Program-made: the position numbers and the translations under genes
Notes under the pieces: generated by a model
Database searches by the model: none
The model's input: the letters and a program-made list of their open reading frames with translations, nothing else
What the model was told of the DNA's origin: nothing
Shown: in pieces, positions 10,219 to 18,410 of the stretch
How the letters are laid out: each line of letters starts with the position of its first letter
How positions within the stretch are numbered: the first letter of the stretch is position 1
Assembly: GCA_040752895.1 (NCBI GenBank)
Contig: JBFMHN010000002.1
Location: forward strand, 392,368-456,367
DNA length: 64,000 nt
Direction: 5' to 3'
Origin: Pseudomonadota bacterium
Lineage (GTDB): Bacteria; Pseudomonadota; Alphaproteobacteria; GCA-2746255

Positions 10219-11616
10219 GTGAAAACCCTAAACCCCCTTTTCCTTTCCGGTAAAGAAGTGATCCCCCTCGTCGAGGGAGGGAAGGGCATTTCCATCTCGA
10301 ACGGCCGCAGCTCTGGTGCTTGGGCGGCGATGGGCGGCATCGGCACCTTCTCCGGCGTCAACGCGGATAGCTTTGCCGCCGACGGCAAGCCCATTCCTTA
10401 TATCTACAAGGGCCGCAACCGCCGCGAACGCCATCAGGAACTGATCGAGCAATCCATCCTGGGCGGTATCACCCAGGCGCGCATAGCCCATGAAATGTCG
10501 AACGGACAGGGCCGGCTCCACGTCAATGTCCTGTGGGAAATGGGGGCCGCGGAAACCGTTCTGCGCGGCATCCTCGAGGGCGCCATGGGCCTGGTGCACG
10601 GCGTGACGTGTGGGGCGGGCATGCCTTACCGCCTGGCGGAAGTCTGCGCGCGTTACCGAGTCTACTGTTACCCGATCGTTTCCTCGGCGCGCGCCTTTCG
10701 AGCGCTTTGGAAACGTGCCTATCACAAATTCGCGGATTTTCTCGGTGCCGTTGTCTACGAAGATCCGTGGCTGGCCGGCGGCCACAACGGCTTGAGCAAC
10801 AGCGAGGACCCGCAAAGGCCGGAAGACCCCTACCCGCGCGTACGCGCCATGCGCGAGATGATGCGCGAGTTCGGGCTCGGCGAAACCCCGATCGTCATGG
10901 CCGGCGGGGTCTGGTATTTGCGGGAATGGGAAAACTGGATCGACAACCCAGAGTTGGGACCGATCTGTTTCCAGTTAGGAACCCGGCCGCTGCTGACCCA
11001 GGAAAGCCCGATTCCGGAGCCATGGAAGCGCAAACTCATCGAATTGAACGAAGGCGATGTCCAGCTCAACCGTTTCAGCCCGACCGGCTTCTATTCGTCC
11101 TGCGTCAACAATGGCTTCCTGCAGGAGTTGAAGGAACGTTCCGCCCGCCAGATTGCCTACACGGTCGAGGCGGTCGGCGAACATCGGATTCCCTTCGGGG
11201 TCGGCGCCCGGAAACGGCAGGTTTTCCTTACGGCTTCCGACAAGACGCGGGCCGACGGCTGGGTTGCCGAAGGTTTCACGGAAGCCTTGCGCACCCCGGA
11301 TTCGACGCTCGTCTTCGTCACGCCGGAAAAGGCGAAGCAGATTCGCGCCGATCAGGTGAACTGCATGGGTTGCCTTTCGGCGTGCCTGTTCAGCAACTGG
11401 TCCCAGAGCGAAACCGGCACGACCGGCAAGAAACCGGATCCCCGCTCCTACTGTATCCAGAAGACGCTGCAAGAGATCGCCCATGGCGGCAATCTCCAAA
11501 ACGAGCTTATGTTTGCCGGCCACAACGCCTTCCGGTTCAAGACCGACCCTTTCTATGCGAACGGCTATATCCCGACGGTCCGCGAGTTGTTTGAGCGCCT
11601 GCTCACCGGAAATTGA
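10219..11616 (+). CDS. Nitronate monooxygenase-like flavin oxidoreductase
   Basis: A 465-residue member of the 2-nitropropane dioxygenase/NAD(P)H-dependent flavin oxidoreductase family. Recognisable features are the GKGISISNGRSSGAWAA start of the TIM barrel, an HVNVLWEMGA strand, VIMAGGVW in the FMN phosphate region and a C-terminal Cys group NCMGCLSACLFSNW near residue 381, which marks a long subgroup. The substrate cannot be stated. GTG 10219 is preferred over ATG 10159 because GGGGAG lies 10 bases upstream and the resulting N-terminus (KTLNPLFLSGKEVIPLVEGG) fits the barrel start. It stands alone between pnp and irr. Confidence 0.75.
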   Translation: MKTLNPLFLSGKEVIPLVEGGKGISISNGRSSGAWAAMGGIGTFSGVNADSFAADGKPIPYIYKGRNRRERHQELIEQSILGGITQARIAHEMSNGQGRLHVNVLWEMGAAETVLRGILEGAMGLVHGVTCGAGMPYRLAEVCARYRVYCYPIVSSARAFRALWKRAYHKFADFLGAVVYEDPWLAGGHNGLSNSEDPQRPEDPYPRVRAMREMMREFGLGETPIVMAGGVWYLREWENWIDNPELGPICFQLGTRPLLTQESPIPEPWKRKLIELNEGDVQLNRFSPTGFYSSCVNNGFLQELKERSARQIAYTVEAVGEHRIPFGVGARKRQVFLTASDKTRADGWVAEGFTEALRTPDSTLVFVTPEKAKQIRADQVNCMGCLSACLFSNWSQSETGTTGKKPDPRSYCIQKTLQEIAHGGNLQNELMFAGHNAFRFKTDPFYANGYIPTVRELFERLLTGN

Positions 11617-11668
11617 TTTAGGGAAGACCCCGGGAAGCCGTTGAAGACAATGTTTCTTCTTGATTTTA

Positions 11669-11699
11669 TTAGAAACATTCTTAAGTTCTATTCTAGAAC
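11669..11699. promoter_or_regulatory. Two tandem Irr/Fur-type operators before irr
   Basis: TTAGAA-ACA-TTCTTA (11669-11683) resembles the alphaproteobacterial iron control element with one imperfect pair, and GTTCTA-TTC-TAGAAC (11685-11699) is a perfect 6-bp inverted repeat with a 3-base spacer. Both lie within 50 bases of the irr start. Autoregulation of irr is inferred. Confidence 0.55.
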
Positions 11700-11714
11700 A
11701 ATCAGGGAAGTGAC

Positions 11715-12137
11715 ATGGCGCCCGTCCGCCCTTACGCGAACGCATACGATCTTCTGAAAGAATCGGCGCTGCGGCCGACGCGTCAGCGCTTGGCCCTGGC
11801 GAAGCTTCTGTTCGATGGAACGGATCGTCATGTGCACGCCGAGCAGCTGCACGGAGAAGCGCTCGCCGCCGGTGTCCAGGTTTCGCTGGCGACCATCTAT
11901 AACACGCTGCACCAATTTATGGAGGTCGGTCTCCTGCGCGAGGTCGTCGTCGAGGCCGGCCGCACCTACTTTGACACGAACATCAGCGACCACCATCACT
12001 TCTTCTGCGAGGAAGACGGCGAGCTTCGGGATATTTCTTCCGACCGGCTGGTTTTCGGCCGGTTGCCGGACCCGCCGGCTGGCAAGGTCGTGAAGCGGGT
12101 GGATGTCATCGTGCATCTGGGTAACCTGGACGACTGA
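11715..12137 (+). CDS. irr: Iron response regulator Irr (Fur family)
   Basis: Irr is the alphaproteobacterial Fur paralogue that senses haem status and controls iron storage, haem synthesis and peroxide defence. The 140-residue protein has the winged-helix segment LRPTRQRLALAKLLF and SLATIYNTLHQFMEVGLL, then the Irr hallmark FDTNISDHHHFFCEEDGE with His92-94, and LPDPPAGKVVKRVDVIVHL at the end. No N-terminal haem regulatory Cys-Pro motif is present, as in rhizobial rather than Bradyrhizobium Irr. AGGGAAG precedes ATG 11715. Operators flank the gene and a matching one precedes rubrerythrin. Confidence 0.88.
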   Translation: MAPVRPYANAYDLLKESALRPTRQRLALAKLLFDGTDRHVHAEQLHGEALAAGVQVSLATIYNTLHQFMEVGLLREVVVEAGRTYFDTNISDHHHFFCEEDGELRDISSDRLVFGRLPDPPAGKVVKRVDVIVHLGNLDD

Positions 12138-12139
12138 AA

Positions 12140-12165
12140 TTTCCGGGATTTTCCCGAAAGATTTT
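12140..12165 (+). terminator. Weak terminator after irr
   Basis: CGGGA (12144-12148) pairs with TCCCG (12152-12156) across a TTT loop, followed by AAAGATTTTC. The stem is short and the T tract is interrupted, so termination is only plausible. Confidence 0.35.
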
Positions 12166-12178
12166 CTGCAAAAAACGC

Positions 12179-12221
12179 TTTACGTCACGTCACCCAGTCT
12201 ATATATTAGAATAATTCTAAT
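12179..12221 (+). promoter_or_regulatory. Rubrerythrin promoter with overlapping iron control element
   Basis: A -35-like TTTACG (12179-12184) and a -10-like TATATT (12202-12207) are spaced 17 bases apart. A perfect 7-bp inverted repeat with 3-base spacer, ATTAGAA-TAA-TTCTAAT (12205-12221), overlaps the -10 and the likely start site. The repeat matches the TTTAGAA-N3-TTCTAAA iron control element bound by Irr. Overlap with the core promoter argues for repression. Confidence 0.7.
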
Positions 12222-12331
12222 CTATGGCCTGGATGGGGCTGGGCGGTAGCGCCCATCTCTCCGGCCTGGAACGTGGGGCTTTTCTTTTTAAGACATGCCC
12301 CGGAACGAAACTGCCCAGATGGAGGAACAAG

Positions 12332-12754
12332 ATGCCATCCCTTAAAGGAACCAAGACCGAAGAAAACCTGAAGGAAGCCTTTGCCGGCGAATCCCAGGCG
12401 AACCGTCGTTATCTCTACTTTGCCCAGAAGGCCGATGTCGAAGGCTACAACGACGTCGCCGCCGTCTTCCGCTCGACCGCCGAGGGTGAAACGGGCCACG
12501 CCCATGGCCACCTCGAATTTCTCGAGGAAGTGGGCGACCCGGCAACCGGTAAGCCGATCGGGGAGACCGACGATAATTTGAAGGCGGCGATCGCCGGCGA
12601 GACCTACGAGTACACGGACATGTACCCGGGAATGGCGAAGGCCGCCCGCAGAGAAGGCTTCGAGGAAATCGCCGACTGGTTCGAAACATTGGCGAAGGCT
12701 GAAAAGTCCCACGCCGGCCGTTTCCAGAAGGCCCTGGATAGCCTGGGCCAGTAA
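12332..12754 (+). CDS. Rubrerythrin-type diiron protein without rubredoxin domain
   Basis: A 140-residue ferritin-like four-helix protein expected to reduce hydrogen peroxide at a diiron site. Ligand motifs are visible: [23 protein letters not shown] (ExxH), [12 protein letters not shown] and [11 protein letters not shown] (ExxH). The C-terminal rubredoxin domain of classical rubrerythrin is absent, so electrons must come from another protein; the GlpC-like Fe-S protein downstream is a candidate. ATG 12332 follows a perfect GGAGGA. Control by Irr is suggested by the upstream operator. Confidence 0.88.
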   Translation: MPSLKGTKTEENLKEAFAGESQANRRYLYFAQKADVEGYNDVAAVFRSTAEGETGHAHGHLEFLEEVGDPATGKPIGETDDNLKAAIAGETYEYTDMYPGMAKAARREGFEEIADWFETLAKAEKSHAGRFQKALDSLGQ

Positions 12755-12793
12755 CCGGCGCCCCGGATGTAGGATCGCTTAAAGGTAACGAAG

Positions 12794-12826
12794 GCCCTCC
12801 CACCCTTCTCCGAAGGGTGGGAGGGC
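12794..12826. repeat. Perfect 15-bp hairpin between rubrerythrin and the Fe-S gene
   Basis: GCCCTCCCACCCTTC (12794-12808) is followed by loop TCC and its exact 15-base complement (12812-12826). There is no T run, so it is not a standard terminator. It probably acts on the mRNA between the two genes, by stabilising the rubrerythrin end or limiting read-through. Confidence 0.75.
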
Positions 12827-12869
12827 GTTCCGGCCGACACCAACACCGGATAAGGTTGGAGGCAAAGCC

Positions 12870-14216
12870 ATGGCAGGCGAAGGATCCTTGGGCGCGCCGA
12901 TGCGCCACCCCATTCCCTGGCAGGACCCGGCTTTCACGGACCGCGCCAAGGTCGAGGCGGAATGCCGCCGCGTCTTCGATATCTGCCATGGCTGTCGGCG
13001 CTGTTTTAATCTCTGCGACAGCTTCCCCCGTCTCTTCGACCTGATCGATACCGGCCCCACCGGCGAACTCGATGGCGTCAAGGACGCGGACTTCAAGCGC
13101 GTTGCGGATGCCTGCACGCTTTGCGACATGTGCTTCATGACGAAGTGTCCCTACGTGCCACCGCATGAGTTCGACCTCGACTTTCCCCATCTCATGCTGC
13201 GCTACCGGGCGATGGAGCGGCAGGAGGGGAAGGTTGCCTTCGCCGCCCGCCAGCTGACGGAGACCGACCGCAACGGGCGGCTCGCCGCCCCGGTGGCGCC
13301 GCTTGCCAACTGGGCGACGGACACCAAGAACAAACCGGTCCGCGCCGCGATCGAGCTTCTGGCCGGCGTTGACCGCAAGGCGCACCTGCCGAAATTCCAC
13401 GGCAAGACCTTTGCCGCCGCCGCCCGGTCGGAACCTGCCGCGGTCAACCGCGAAGCGCCTGCTTTCGGCCGCAAGGCCGTCCTCTACGCAACGTGTTTCG
13501 CAAACTACAACCATCCGCGGATCGGCCTTGCGACGCGCGCCGTGCTGGCGCGGAACGGTGTCGAGACGGAAGTCGTCTACCCCACCTGCTGCGGCATGCC
13601 GAAGCTTGAGCACGGCGATCTCGAAGAGGTGGCGGCGCGCGCCGAGAAAGTCGCCACCGCCATGAAGCCCTGGATCGAGAAAGGCTACGCCGTCATCGCC
13701 CTCATTCCTTCTTGCGCCCTGATGTTGAAATTCGAATGGCCGCTCGTGCTTCCTGACAACGCGGACGTGAAACGCCTGGCGGAGGCGACCTTCGACGTTT
13801 CGGAATATGTCGTGGACCTTGCCGCGAAGGAAGGGCTTGCGGAAGGCCTAAAGCCCTTGCAAGGCGGAGTGGCGCTGCACATCGCCTGCCATGCCCGGGC
13901 CCAGAACATGGGCCAGAAGGCGGCCGAGATGCTGCGCCTTCTGCCGGAAGCGGACGTGCGCGTGATCGAGCGCTGCTCCGGCCATGGCGGTTCGTGGGGG
14001 GTGATGAAGGAAAATTTCGAAACGGCGATCAAGGTTGGCAAGCCCGTCGCCCGCCAGGCCGTGGAAGCGAAGAAGGCCTACCTTGCCTCGGAATGTCCGC
14101 TTGCCGGCGCCCATGTCGTGCAGGGGATGGAACGCTTGCCCGACAACGCAGCCCACGCCCAGGCGTTTCACCCGATCGAGCTTTTTGCCGAAGCCTACGG
14201 GATAGCGCCGCCATGA
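12870..14216 (+). CDS. GlpC/HdrD-like iron-sulfur protein
   Basis: A 448-residue Fe-S protein related to anaerobic glycerol-3-phosphate dehydrogenase subunit C and heterodisulfide reductase. Two [4Fe-4S] sites: C39-C42-C45-C49 ([11 protein letters not shown]) and C82-C85-C88-C93, the second with an x4 rather than x3 spacing before Pro. Two CCG-type domains follow: a first with [16 protein letters not shown] and a second with [11 protein letters not shown] and an altered [11 protein letters not shown]. It is soluble and has no NAD or flavin motif. It lies between rubrerythrin and a DUF3501 gene, overlapping the latter by 4 bases, so a redox partner role is likely but unproven. GGAGG precedes the ATG. 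Confidence 0.82.
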   Translation: MAGEGSLGAPMRHPIPWQDPAFTDRAKVEAECRRVFDICHGCRRCFNLCDSFPRLFDLIDTGPTGELDGVKDADFKRVADACTLCDMCFMTKCPYVPPHEFDLDFPHLMLRYRAMERQEGKVAFAARQLTETDRNGRLAAPVAPLANWATDTKNKPVRAAIELLAGVDRKAHLPKFHGKTFAAAARSEPAAVNREAPAFGRKAVLYATCFANYNHPRIGLATRAVLARNGVETEVVYPTCCGMPKLEHGDLEEVAARAEKVATAMKPWIEKGYAVIALIPSCALMLKFEWPLVLPDNADVKRLAEATFDVSEYVVDLAAKEGLAEGLKPLQGGVALHIACHARAQNMGQKAAEMLRLLPEADVRVIERCSGHGGSWGVMKENFETAIKVGKPVARQAVEAKKAYLASECPLAGAHVVQGMERLPDNAAHAQAFHPIELFAEAYGIAPP

Positions 14217-14812
14217 CGACGCCGCGCGAACTTCGCCGCGAGGACATCCTGCCGGTGGAAGCGTTCGAAAAAATTCGCAAGGAACGCCGCCGGGAAATTT
14301 CCGCCGTCAAGAAAGCGCGCCGGGTTTCGGTCGGGCCGTCGGCGACGTTCTACTTCGAAAACTACGACACGATGTGGTGGCAGATTCACGAGATGCTCTA
14401 CATCGAGAAGGGCGGCGAGGCCCAGATTGCGGACGAGCTTGCCGCCTATAATCCGTTGATCCCGAAGGGTAATGAGTTAGTCGCGACCTTGATGTTCGAA
14501 ATCGAAAACCCGGAACAGCGGCGGCAATTCCTGGCCACGCTCGGCGGCATAGAGCGCGCGGTTTTTCTGCGCGCCGGCGGAGAGGAAATCGCGGCCCGGC
14601 CGGAGGCGGACGTTGAACGTTCGACGGAAGGCGGCCGGGCGTCCTCCGTTCACTTTCTGCGTTTTCCGTTCACGCAGGCGGCGATTGCCGCTTTTCGGGA
14701 CCCGGCGGCGGAAGTCGTTCTCGGCATCGGGCACAAGGCATACGCGCACATGGCCATCGTGCCAGAGAACGTCCGGGCGGCCCTTTCGGAAGATTTCGAC
14801 GGCGCGGCCTAG
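14213..14812 (+). CDS. DUF3501 family protein
   Basis: A 199-residue conserved protein of unknown function, assigned to DUF3501 by RREDILPVEAFEKIRKERRR at the start, SATFYFENYDTMWWQIHEML and a C-terminal GHKAYAHMAIVPENVRAAL. No catalytic motif or membrane segment can be named. ATG 14213 overlaps the TGA of the Fe-S gene (ATGA), so the two are translationally coupled. Its stop overlaps the stop of the convergent SH3 gene within one CTAG. The company of rubrerythrin and Fe-S protein points to peroxide or iron handling. Confidence 0.82.
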   Translation: MTTPRELRREDILPVEAFEKIRKERRREISAVKKARRVSVGPSATFYFENYDTMWWQIHEMLYIEKGGEAQIADELAAYNPLIPKGNELVATLMFEIENPEQRRQFLATLGGIERAVFLRAGGEEIAARPEADVERSTEGGRASSVHFLRFPFTQAAIAAFRDPAAEVVLGIGHKAYAHMAIVPENVRAALSEDFDGAA

Positions 14813-15309
14813 CGGACTTCCTCGTCCGGGTAAGTGCCCCAGAAATCGCTTCTCTGCATCCACCCCTCGAAATCGCCGACGCCGATCCGGCACCATTGGG
14901 ATTTGGCCGGGCAGGAGAGAATTTCTCCCATCACGTTTGCTTCCACCATCGCCGTGACGGCGGCGGCCGTATCCGGCTTGCGGAAAAGCCTTCGCGTCTC
15001 GCCGGTTACGATCAGCGCGCGCTTGCCGGAAAGCAGGCTCTGGTGCACCCACCCCTCCGTTCCTTGCGAATCGCGGATTTTCCGCCAGGTGTCGAATTCG
15101 GCGACGATTTCGACCGGAAGCCCGTGGCGGTGGAAAATCCAATCGACGGGATAGCGAACCCCTGGCCCGGTGCGGACGTTCACTTCCGAGGCGCGCAGGC
15201 TAACGAAGCGCGGCAGGGGAAGCCCAGTTGCCGCGAAGGCCAACAAGGGGAGGATTTCCATCATCATAAGGGTCAGGGTGAAAACGAGAAGCCGGTGTAA
15301 GGGCGGCAT
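14809..15309 (-). CDS. Secreted bacterial SH3-domain protein
   Basis: A 166-residue protein with a hydrophobic signal segment (LLVFTLTLMMMEILPLLAFA) and two SH3-like modules: the first with SEVNVRTGPGVRYPVDWIF and WVHQSLLSGKRALIV, the second ending in WCRIGVGDFEGWMQRSDFWG. Such proteins are periplasmic and probably bind cell wall; the role is not known. ATG at 15309 is chosen because it starts directly before the signal segment; a TTG eight codons upstream is possible and neither has a clear Shine-Dalgarno. It is divergent from the dehydrogenase gene. Confidence 0.75.
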   Translation of the reverse strand: MPPLHRLLVFTLTLMMMEILPLLAFAATGLPLPRFVSLRASEVNVRTGPGVRYPVDWIFHRHGLPVEIVAEFDTWRKIRDSQGTEGWVHQSLLSGKRALIVTGETRRLFRKPDTAAAVTAMVEANVMGEILSCPAKSQWCRIGVGDFEGWMQRSDFWGTYPDEEVR

Positions 15310-15525
15310 GGGCAAGGGCGCTGAAGTTGTCAAACGGGGATCGATCTTCTCCCCATATAATAGAAAGGGCTAGGCGGCATCGGTCAAGCGGGGCCCATCG
15401 GAAAAGACCCGGGTTTTTTTAAAGGCCCGAATGACGGCGACGGGACGACGGCAGGGACAGGCGGTGGACAAGGTTGTAATATCCTTGCTATGGGAGGGCC
15501 GCAGTCGCGGAAGGAGGAAAGCGGG

Positions 15526-16512
15526 ATGACCCCGAAAAAACCCTTGGTCGTTGTTACCCGGAAACTTCCGGACGCTATCGAAACGCGGTTGATGGAACTC
15601 TTCCGAGCCGAGCTCAACCTCGACAACCATCCATTCAGCCAGGCCGAGTTGATCGCCGCGGTCAAGCGGGCGGACGTCCTCGTGCCTACCGTGACGGACC
15701 GCGTCGATTCGGGCATTTTGGCCCATGCCGGGCCGAATTTGCGCCTAATCGCCTCCTTCGGGGCCGGGGTGGACCATATCGACTTAGGCTCGGCGCGCCA
15801 GCGCGGGGTCACGGTCACCAACACGCCGGGCGTGCTGACCGAAGACACGGCCGACATGACGATGGCCCTCATTCTTGCCGTGCCGCGCCGCCTGGCCGAG
15901 GGAGAACGCCTGATCCGTTCCGGGCAGTGGCCTGGCTGGAGCCCGACCTGGATGCTGGGCCATCGGATCTGGGGCAAGCGCCTCGGCATCGTCGGCATGG
16001 GCCGGGTCGGCACCGCCGTCGCCCGCCGGGCCCGTGGGTTTGGGCTTTCCGTTCACTACCACAACCTGCGCCGCGCGCCCGAGACGCTGGAGCGCGAGCT
16101 GGATGCCACCTATTGGGAAAGCCTGGACCAGATGCTTGCCCATATGGACATTGTTTCCGTCACCTGCCCCCACACGCCGGCCACCTACCATCTGCTTTCG
16201 GCGCGCCGTCTCAGCCTGATGCAGCCTTCCGCCTATCTCGTGAACACCGCGCGCGGCGAAGTCGTGGACGAAAACGCGCTTACCCGCATGCTTGAACGCG
16301 GCGAACTGGCCGGCGCCGGCCTCGACGTCTTCGAACATGAGCCGGCCGTCAACCCGAAGCTGCTCAAGATGGATAACGTCGTCCTGCTGCCGCACATGGC
16401 GTCGGCGACGCTGGAAGGGCGGCTCGACATGGGCGAGAAGGTTCTCATCAATATCAAGACGTTCGTGGATGGTCATTCGCCCCCCGACCGGGTGATCGGG
16501 ACAGACTCCTAA
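15526..16512 (+). CDS. D-isomer 2-hydroxyacid dehydrogenase (glyoxylate/hydroxypyruvate reductase type)
   Basis: A 328-residue NAD(P)-dependent reductase. The Rossmann motif GIVGMGRVGTAVARRA is near residue 150, the substrate-binding Arg lies in NTARGEVVDE near 240, and the catalytic Glu/His pair is represented by HEPAVNP and LLPHMASAT. The N-terminal half has the usual catalytic-domain stretch IASFGAGVDHIDL. It most likely reduces glyoxylate or hydroxypyruvate; the exact substrate cannot be read from sequence. ATG 15526 has a perfect AAGGAGG. Confidence 0.88.
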   Translation: MTPKKPLVVVTRKLPDAIETRLMELFRAELNLDNHPFSQAELIAAVKRADVLVPTVTDRVDSGILAHAGPNLRLIASFGAGVDHIDLGSARQRGVTVTNTPGVLTEDTADMTMALILAVPRRLAEGERLIRSGQWPGWSPTWMLGHRIWGKRLGIVGMGRVGTAVARRARGFGLSVHYHNLRRAPETLERELDATYWESLDQMLAHMDIVSVTCPHTPATYHLLSARRLSLMQPSAYLVNTARGEVVDENALTRMLERGELAGAGLDVFEHEPAVNPKLLKMDNVVLLPHMASATLEGRLDMGEKVLINIKTFVDGHSPPDRVIGTDS

Positions 16513-16522
16513 ACCAAACGTC

Positions 16523-17329
16523 CTAGACGGTGCACATCGCCGCGGCCGCCTCGAGGGTGCGAAGGGTGGGGGCTTCCCCGCACAGCGGGCAGCCCTTGTC
16601 CCGCTTGACGGCGATCTTGCGGAAGGTGCTGCCAAGGCCGTCGTAAATCAGCATGAAGCCGTCCAGGCTTTGGCCGATCCCGAGAAGTTCTTTCACGACT
16701 TCCGTCGCCTGCAGGGTGCCCATGACGCCGGCGATGGCTCCGAACACGCCGCCTTCCGCGCAATTCGGCACCGTGCCGGCCGGCGGCGGCTCACGGAAGA
16801 TGCAGCGGTAGCAGGGGTGATTGCCGGCCGTGTAGGCGCGGAAGGTCGCGAGCTGCCCGTCGAATCGAAGGACCGCCGCCGTCACCAGGGGCTTTTTTGC
16901 AAAATAGCTGGCGTCGTTGACCAGGAAGCGGGTCGGAAAATTATCGCTGCCGTCCGCGATCAGGTCGTAGTCGGCGAAAAGCCCGAGCGCGTTCTCGACG
17001 TTAAGGCGCATCCGGTGGCGGACGACCCGGACCTCCGGGTTGATTTCCGCCAGCGTCTTCGCCGCGCTTTCGACCTTCGGTTCGCCGATCCGGCCGGTCG
17101 GGTGAACGATCTGCCGCTGGAGATTGCTGAGATCCACGTCGTCGTCGTCAATGACACCGATCGTCCCGACCCCGGCGGCGGCAAGGTAAAGCAGGTTTGG
17201 CGAGCCGAGACCGCCGGCGCCCACCACCAGGACCTTCGAGCGGAACAGCTTCTCCTGCCCCTTGGCGCCGACCTCCGGCAGGATGATGTGGCGGGCGTAA
17301 CGCTGAATCTGCTGTTCGGTGAAGGCCAT
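16523..17329 (-). CDS. moeB: Molybdopterin-synthase adenylyltransferase (MoeB/ThiF family)
   Basis: An E1-like enzyme that adenylates the C-terminal Gly of a sulfur-carrier protein (MoaD or ThiS). The 268-residue protein carries VLVVGAGGLGSPNLLYLAAAGVG, DDDDVDLSNLQRQIVH, the DGSDNFPTRFLVND segment, zinc ligands CYRC and CPLC, and a Cys in GTVPNCAEGGV. No rhodanese domain is attached, so it is the short MoeB form. It follows cysK by 23 bases, linking it with sulfur mobilisation. It could instead serve ThiS or a CysO-like carrier. Confidence 0.85.
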   Translation of the reverse strand: MAFTEQQIQRYARHIILPEVGAKGQEKLFRSKVLVVGAGGLGSPNLLYLAAAGVGTIGVIDDDDVDLSNLQRQIVHPTGRIGEPKVESAAKTLAEINPEVRVVRHRMRLNVENALGLFADYDLIADGSDNFPTRFLVNDASYFAKKPLVTAAVLRFDGQLATFRAYTAGNHPCYRCIFREPPPAGTVPNCAEGGVFGAIAGVMGTLQATEVVKELLGIGQSLDGFMLIYDGLGSTFRKIAVKRDKGCPLCGEAPTLRTLEAAAAMCTV

Positions 17330-17352
17330 GCTTTGCGTTCCGCCGTTCCGCC

Positions 17353-18333
17353 TCAGAGCCCCTCGAAAAGTGCTGTCGAAAGATAGCGTTCGGCGAAGGA
17401 AGGAATGACGATGACGATCACCTTGCCCTTCATCTCGGGACGCGACCCCACTTCGAGCCCGGCGGCGAGGGCGGCGCCGGAGGAAATCCCGACCGGGATA
17501 CCTTCGACCCGGGCGATCTCGCGGGCCATCGCGAAGGCGGTTTCGTTGCTGATCCGGACAACTTCATCGATCAGGGAACCGTCGAGGATTTCCGGCACGA
17601 AGCCGGCGCCGATTCCTTGAATTTTGTGCGGGCCCGGCGTGCCGCCGCTTAAGATGGGGCTATCCTCCGGCTCGACGGCGACCATCCGTAGGCTTGGTTT
17701 CCGCGCCTTCAGGACTTGGCCGACGCCGGTGAGCGTGCCGCCGGTGCCGACCCCGCTGATGACGACGTCCACCCGGCCCTCCGTGTCGCGCCAGATTTCC
17801 TCCGCCGTCGTCTGCCGGTGAATCTCGGGATTCGCCGTGTTCTTGAACTGCTGCAGCATGATCATGTCCGGCGTTTGTTCGAGCAGTTCTTCGGCGCGCG
17901 CGACGGCGCCCTTCATGCCTTTCGCCGCCGGCGTCAATTCCAGCTCGGCGCCGAGAAGCTGCAGCATCTTTCGCCGCTCGATCGACATGCTTTCCGGCAT
18001 CGTCAAGATGAGGCGATACCCTTTCGCCGCGCAGACGAAGGCCAGGGCGATTCCGGTGTTGCCGGAAGTGGGTTCGATGAAAACGGCGCCCGGCTTGACC
18101 CGACCGTCCCTTTCCGCCGCCTCGATCATGGCGAGCCCGATCCGGTCCTTGACCGAGGAAAGGGGGTTGAAGAATTCGAGCTTGCAGAGGAGGTCCGCCG
18201 CGCAGCCATGGGCCTTGGCGAATTTCGCAACGCGGACGAGCGGGGTGTTGCCGATCGTCTCCAGGAAGTTTTCGTAAATCCGTCCGCGGCCGGGCTGGCC
18301 GACATCGGAAGCTTTGCGTTTGGCCGGCTCCAT
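17353..18333 (-). CDS. cysK: Cysteine synthase A (O-acetylserine sulfhydrylase)
   Basis: CysK makes cysteine from O-acetylserine and sulfide with PLP. The 326-residue protein has the PLP lysine in [15 protein letters not shown], the substrate loop [19 protein letters not shown], the phosphate loop GVGTGGT and the C-terminal [10 protein letters not shown]. It starts with a short extra N-terminus before [17 protein letters not shown] 77-base AT-rich gap with an inverted repeat separates it from the rrf2 gene, suggesting direct control by that regulator. Confidence 0.94.
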   Translation of the reverse strand: MEPAKRKASDVGQPGRGRIYENFLETIGNTPLVRVAKFAKAHGCAADLLCKLEFFNPLSSVKDRIGLAMIEAAERDGRVKPGAVFIEPTSGNTGIALAFVCAAKGYRLILTMPESMSIERRKMLQLLGAELELTPAAKGMKGAVARAEELLEQTPDMIMLQQFKNTANPEIHRQTTAEEIWRDTEGRVDVVISGVGTGGTLTGVGQVLKARKPSLRMVAVEPEDSPILSGGTPGPHKIQGIGAGFVPEILDGSLIDEVVRISNETAFAMAREIARVEGIPVGISSGAALAAGLEVGSRPEMKGKVIVIVIPSFAERYLSTALFEGL

Positions 18334-18351
18334 CTATTCACCTTTTAAATC

Positions 18352-18374
18352 TTGTAAAAAAAATTTTATTACAA
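18352..18374. promoter_or_regulatory. Inverted repeat upstream of cysK, candidate Rrf2 operator
   Basis: TTGTAA (18352-18357) and TTACAA (18369-18374) form a perfect 6-bp inverted repeat with an 11-base AT-rich spacer, inside the 77-base gap between the rrf2 gene and cysK. Size and position suit a dimeric Rrf2 regulator site. No good -35/-10 pair was recognised. Confidence 0.5.
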
Positions 18375-18410
18375 CTTATAAATGTTATTTAGGCTTTCGT
18401 CCGCGAAAAA

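Noticed and set aside
15334-15400. Promoter TTGACC/TATTAT for the SH3 gene
   Set aside because: The spacing is 19 bases, too long to be convincing.
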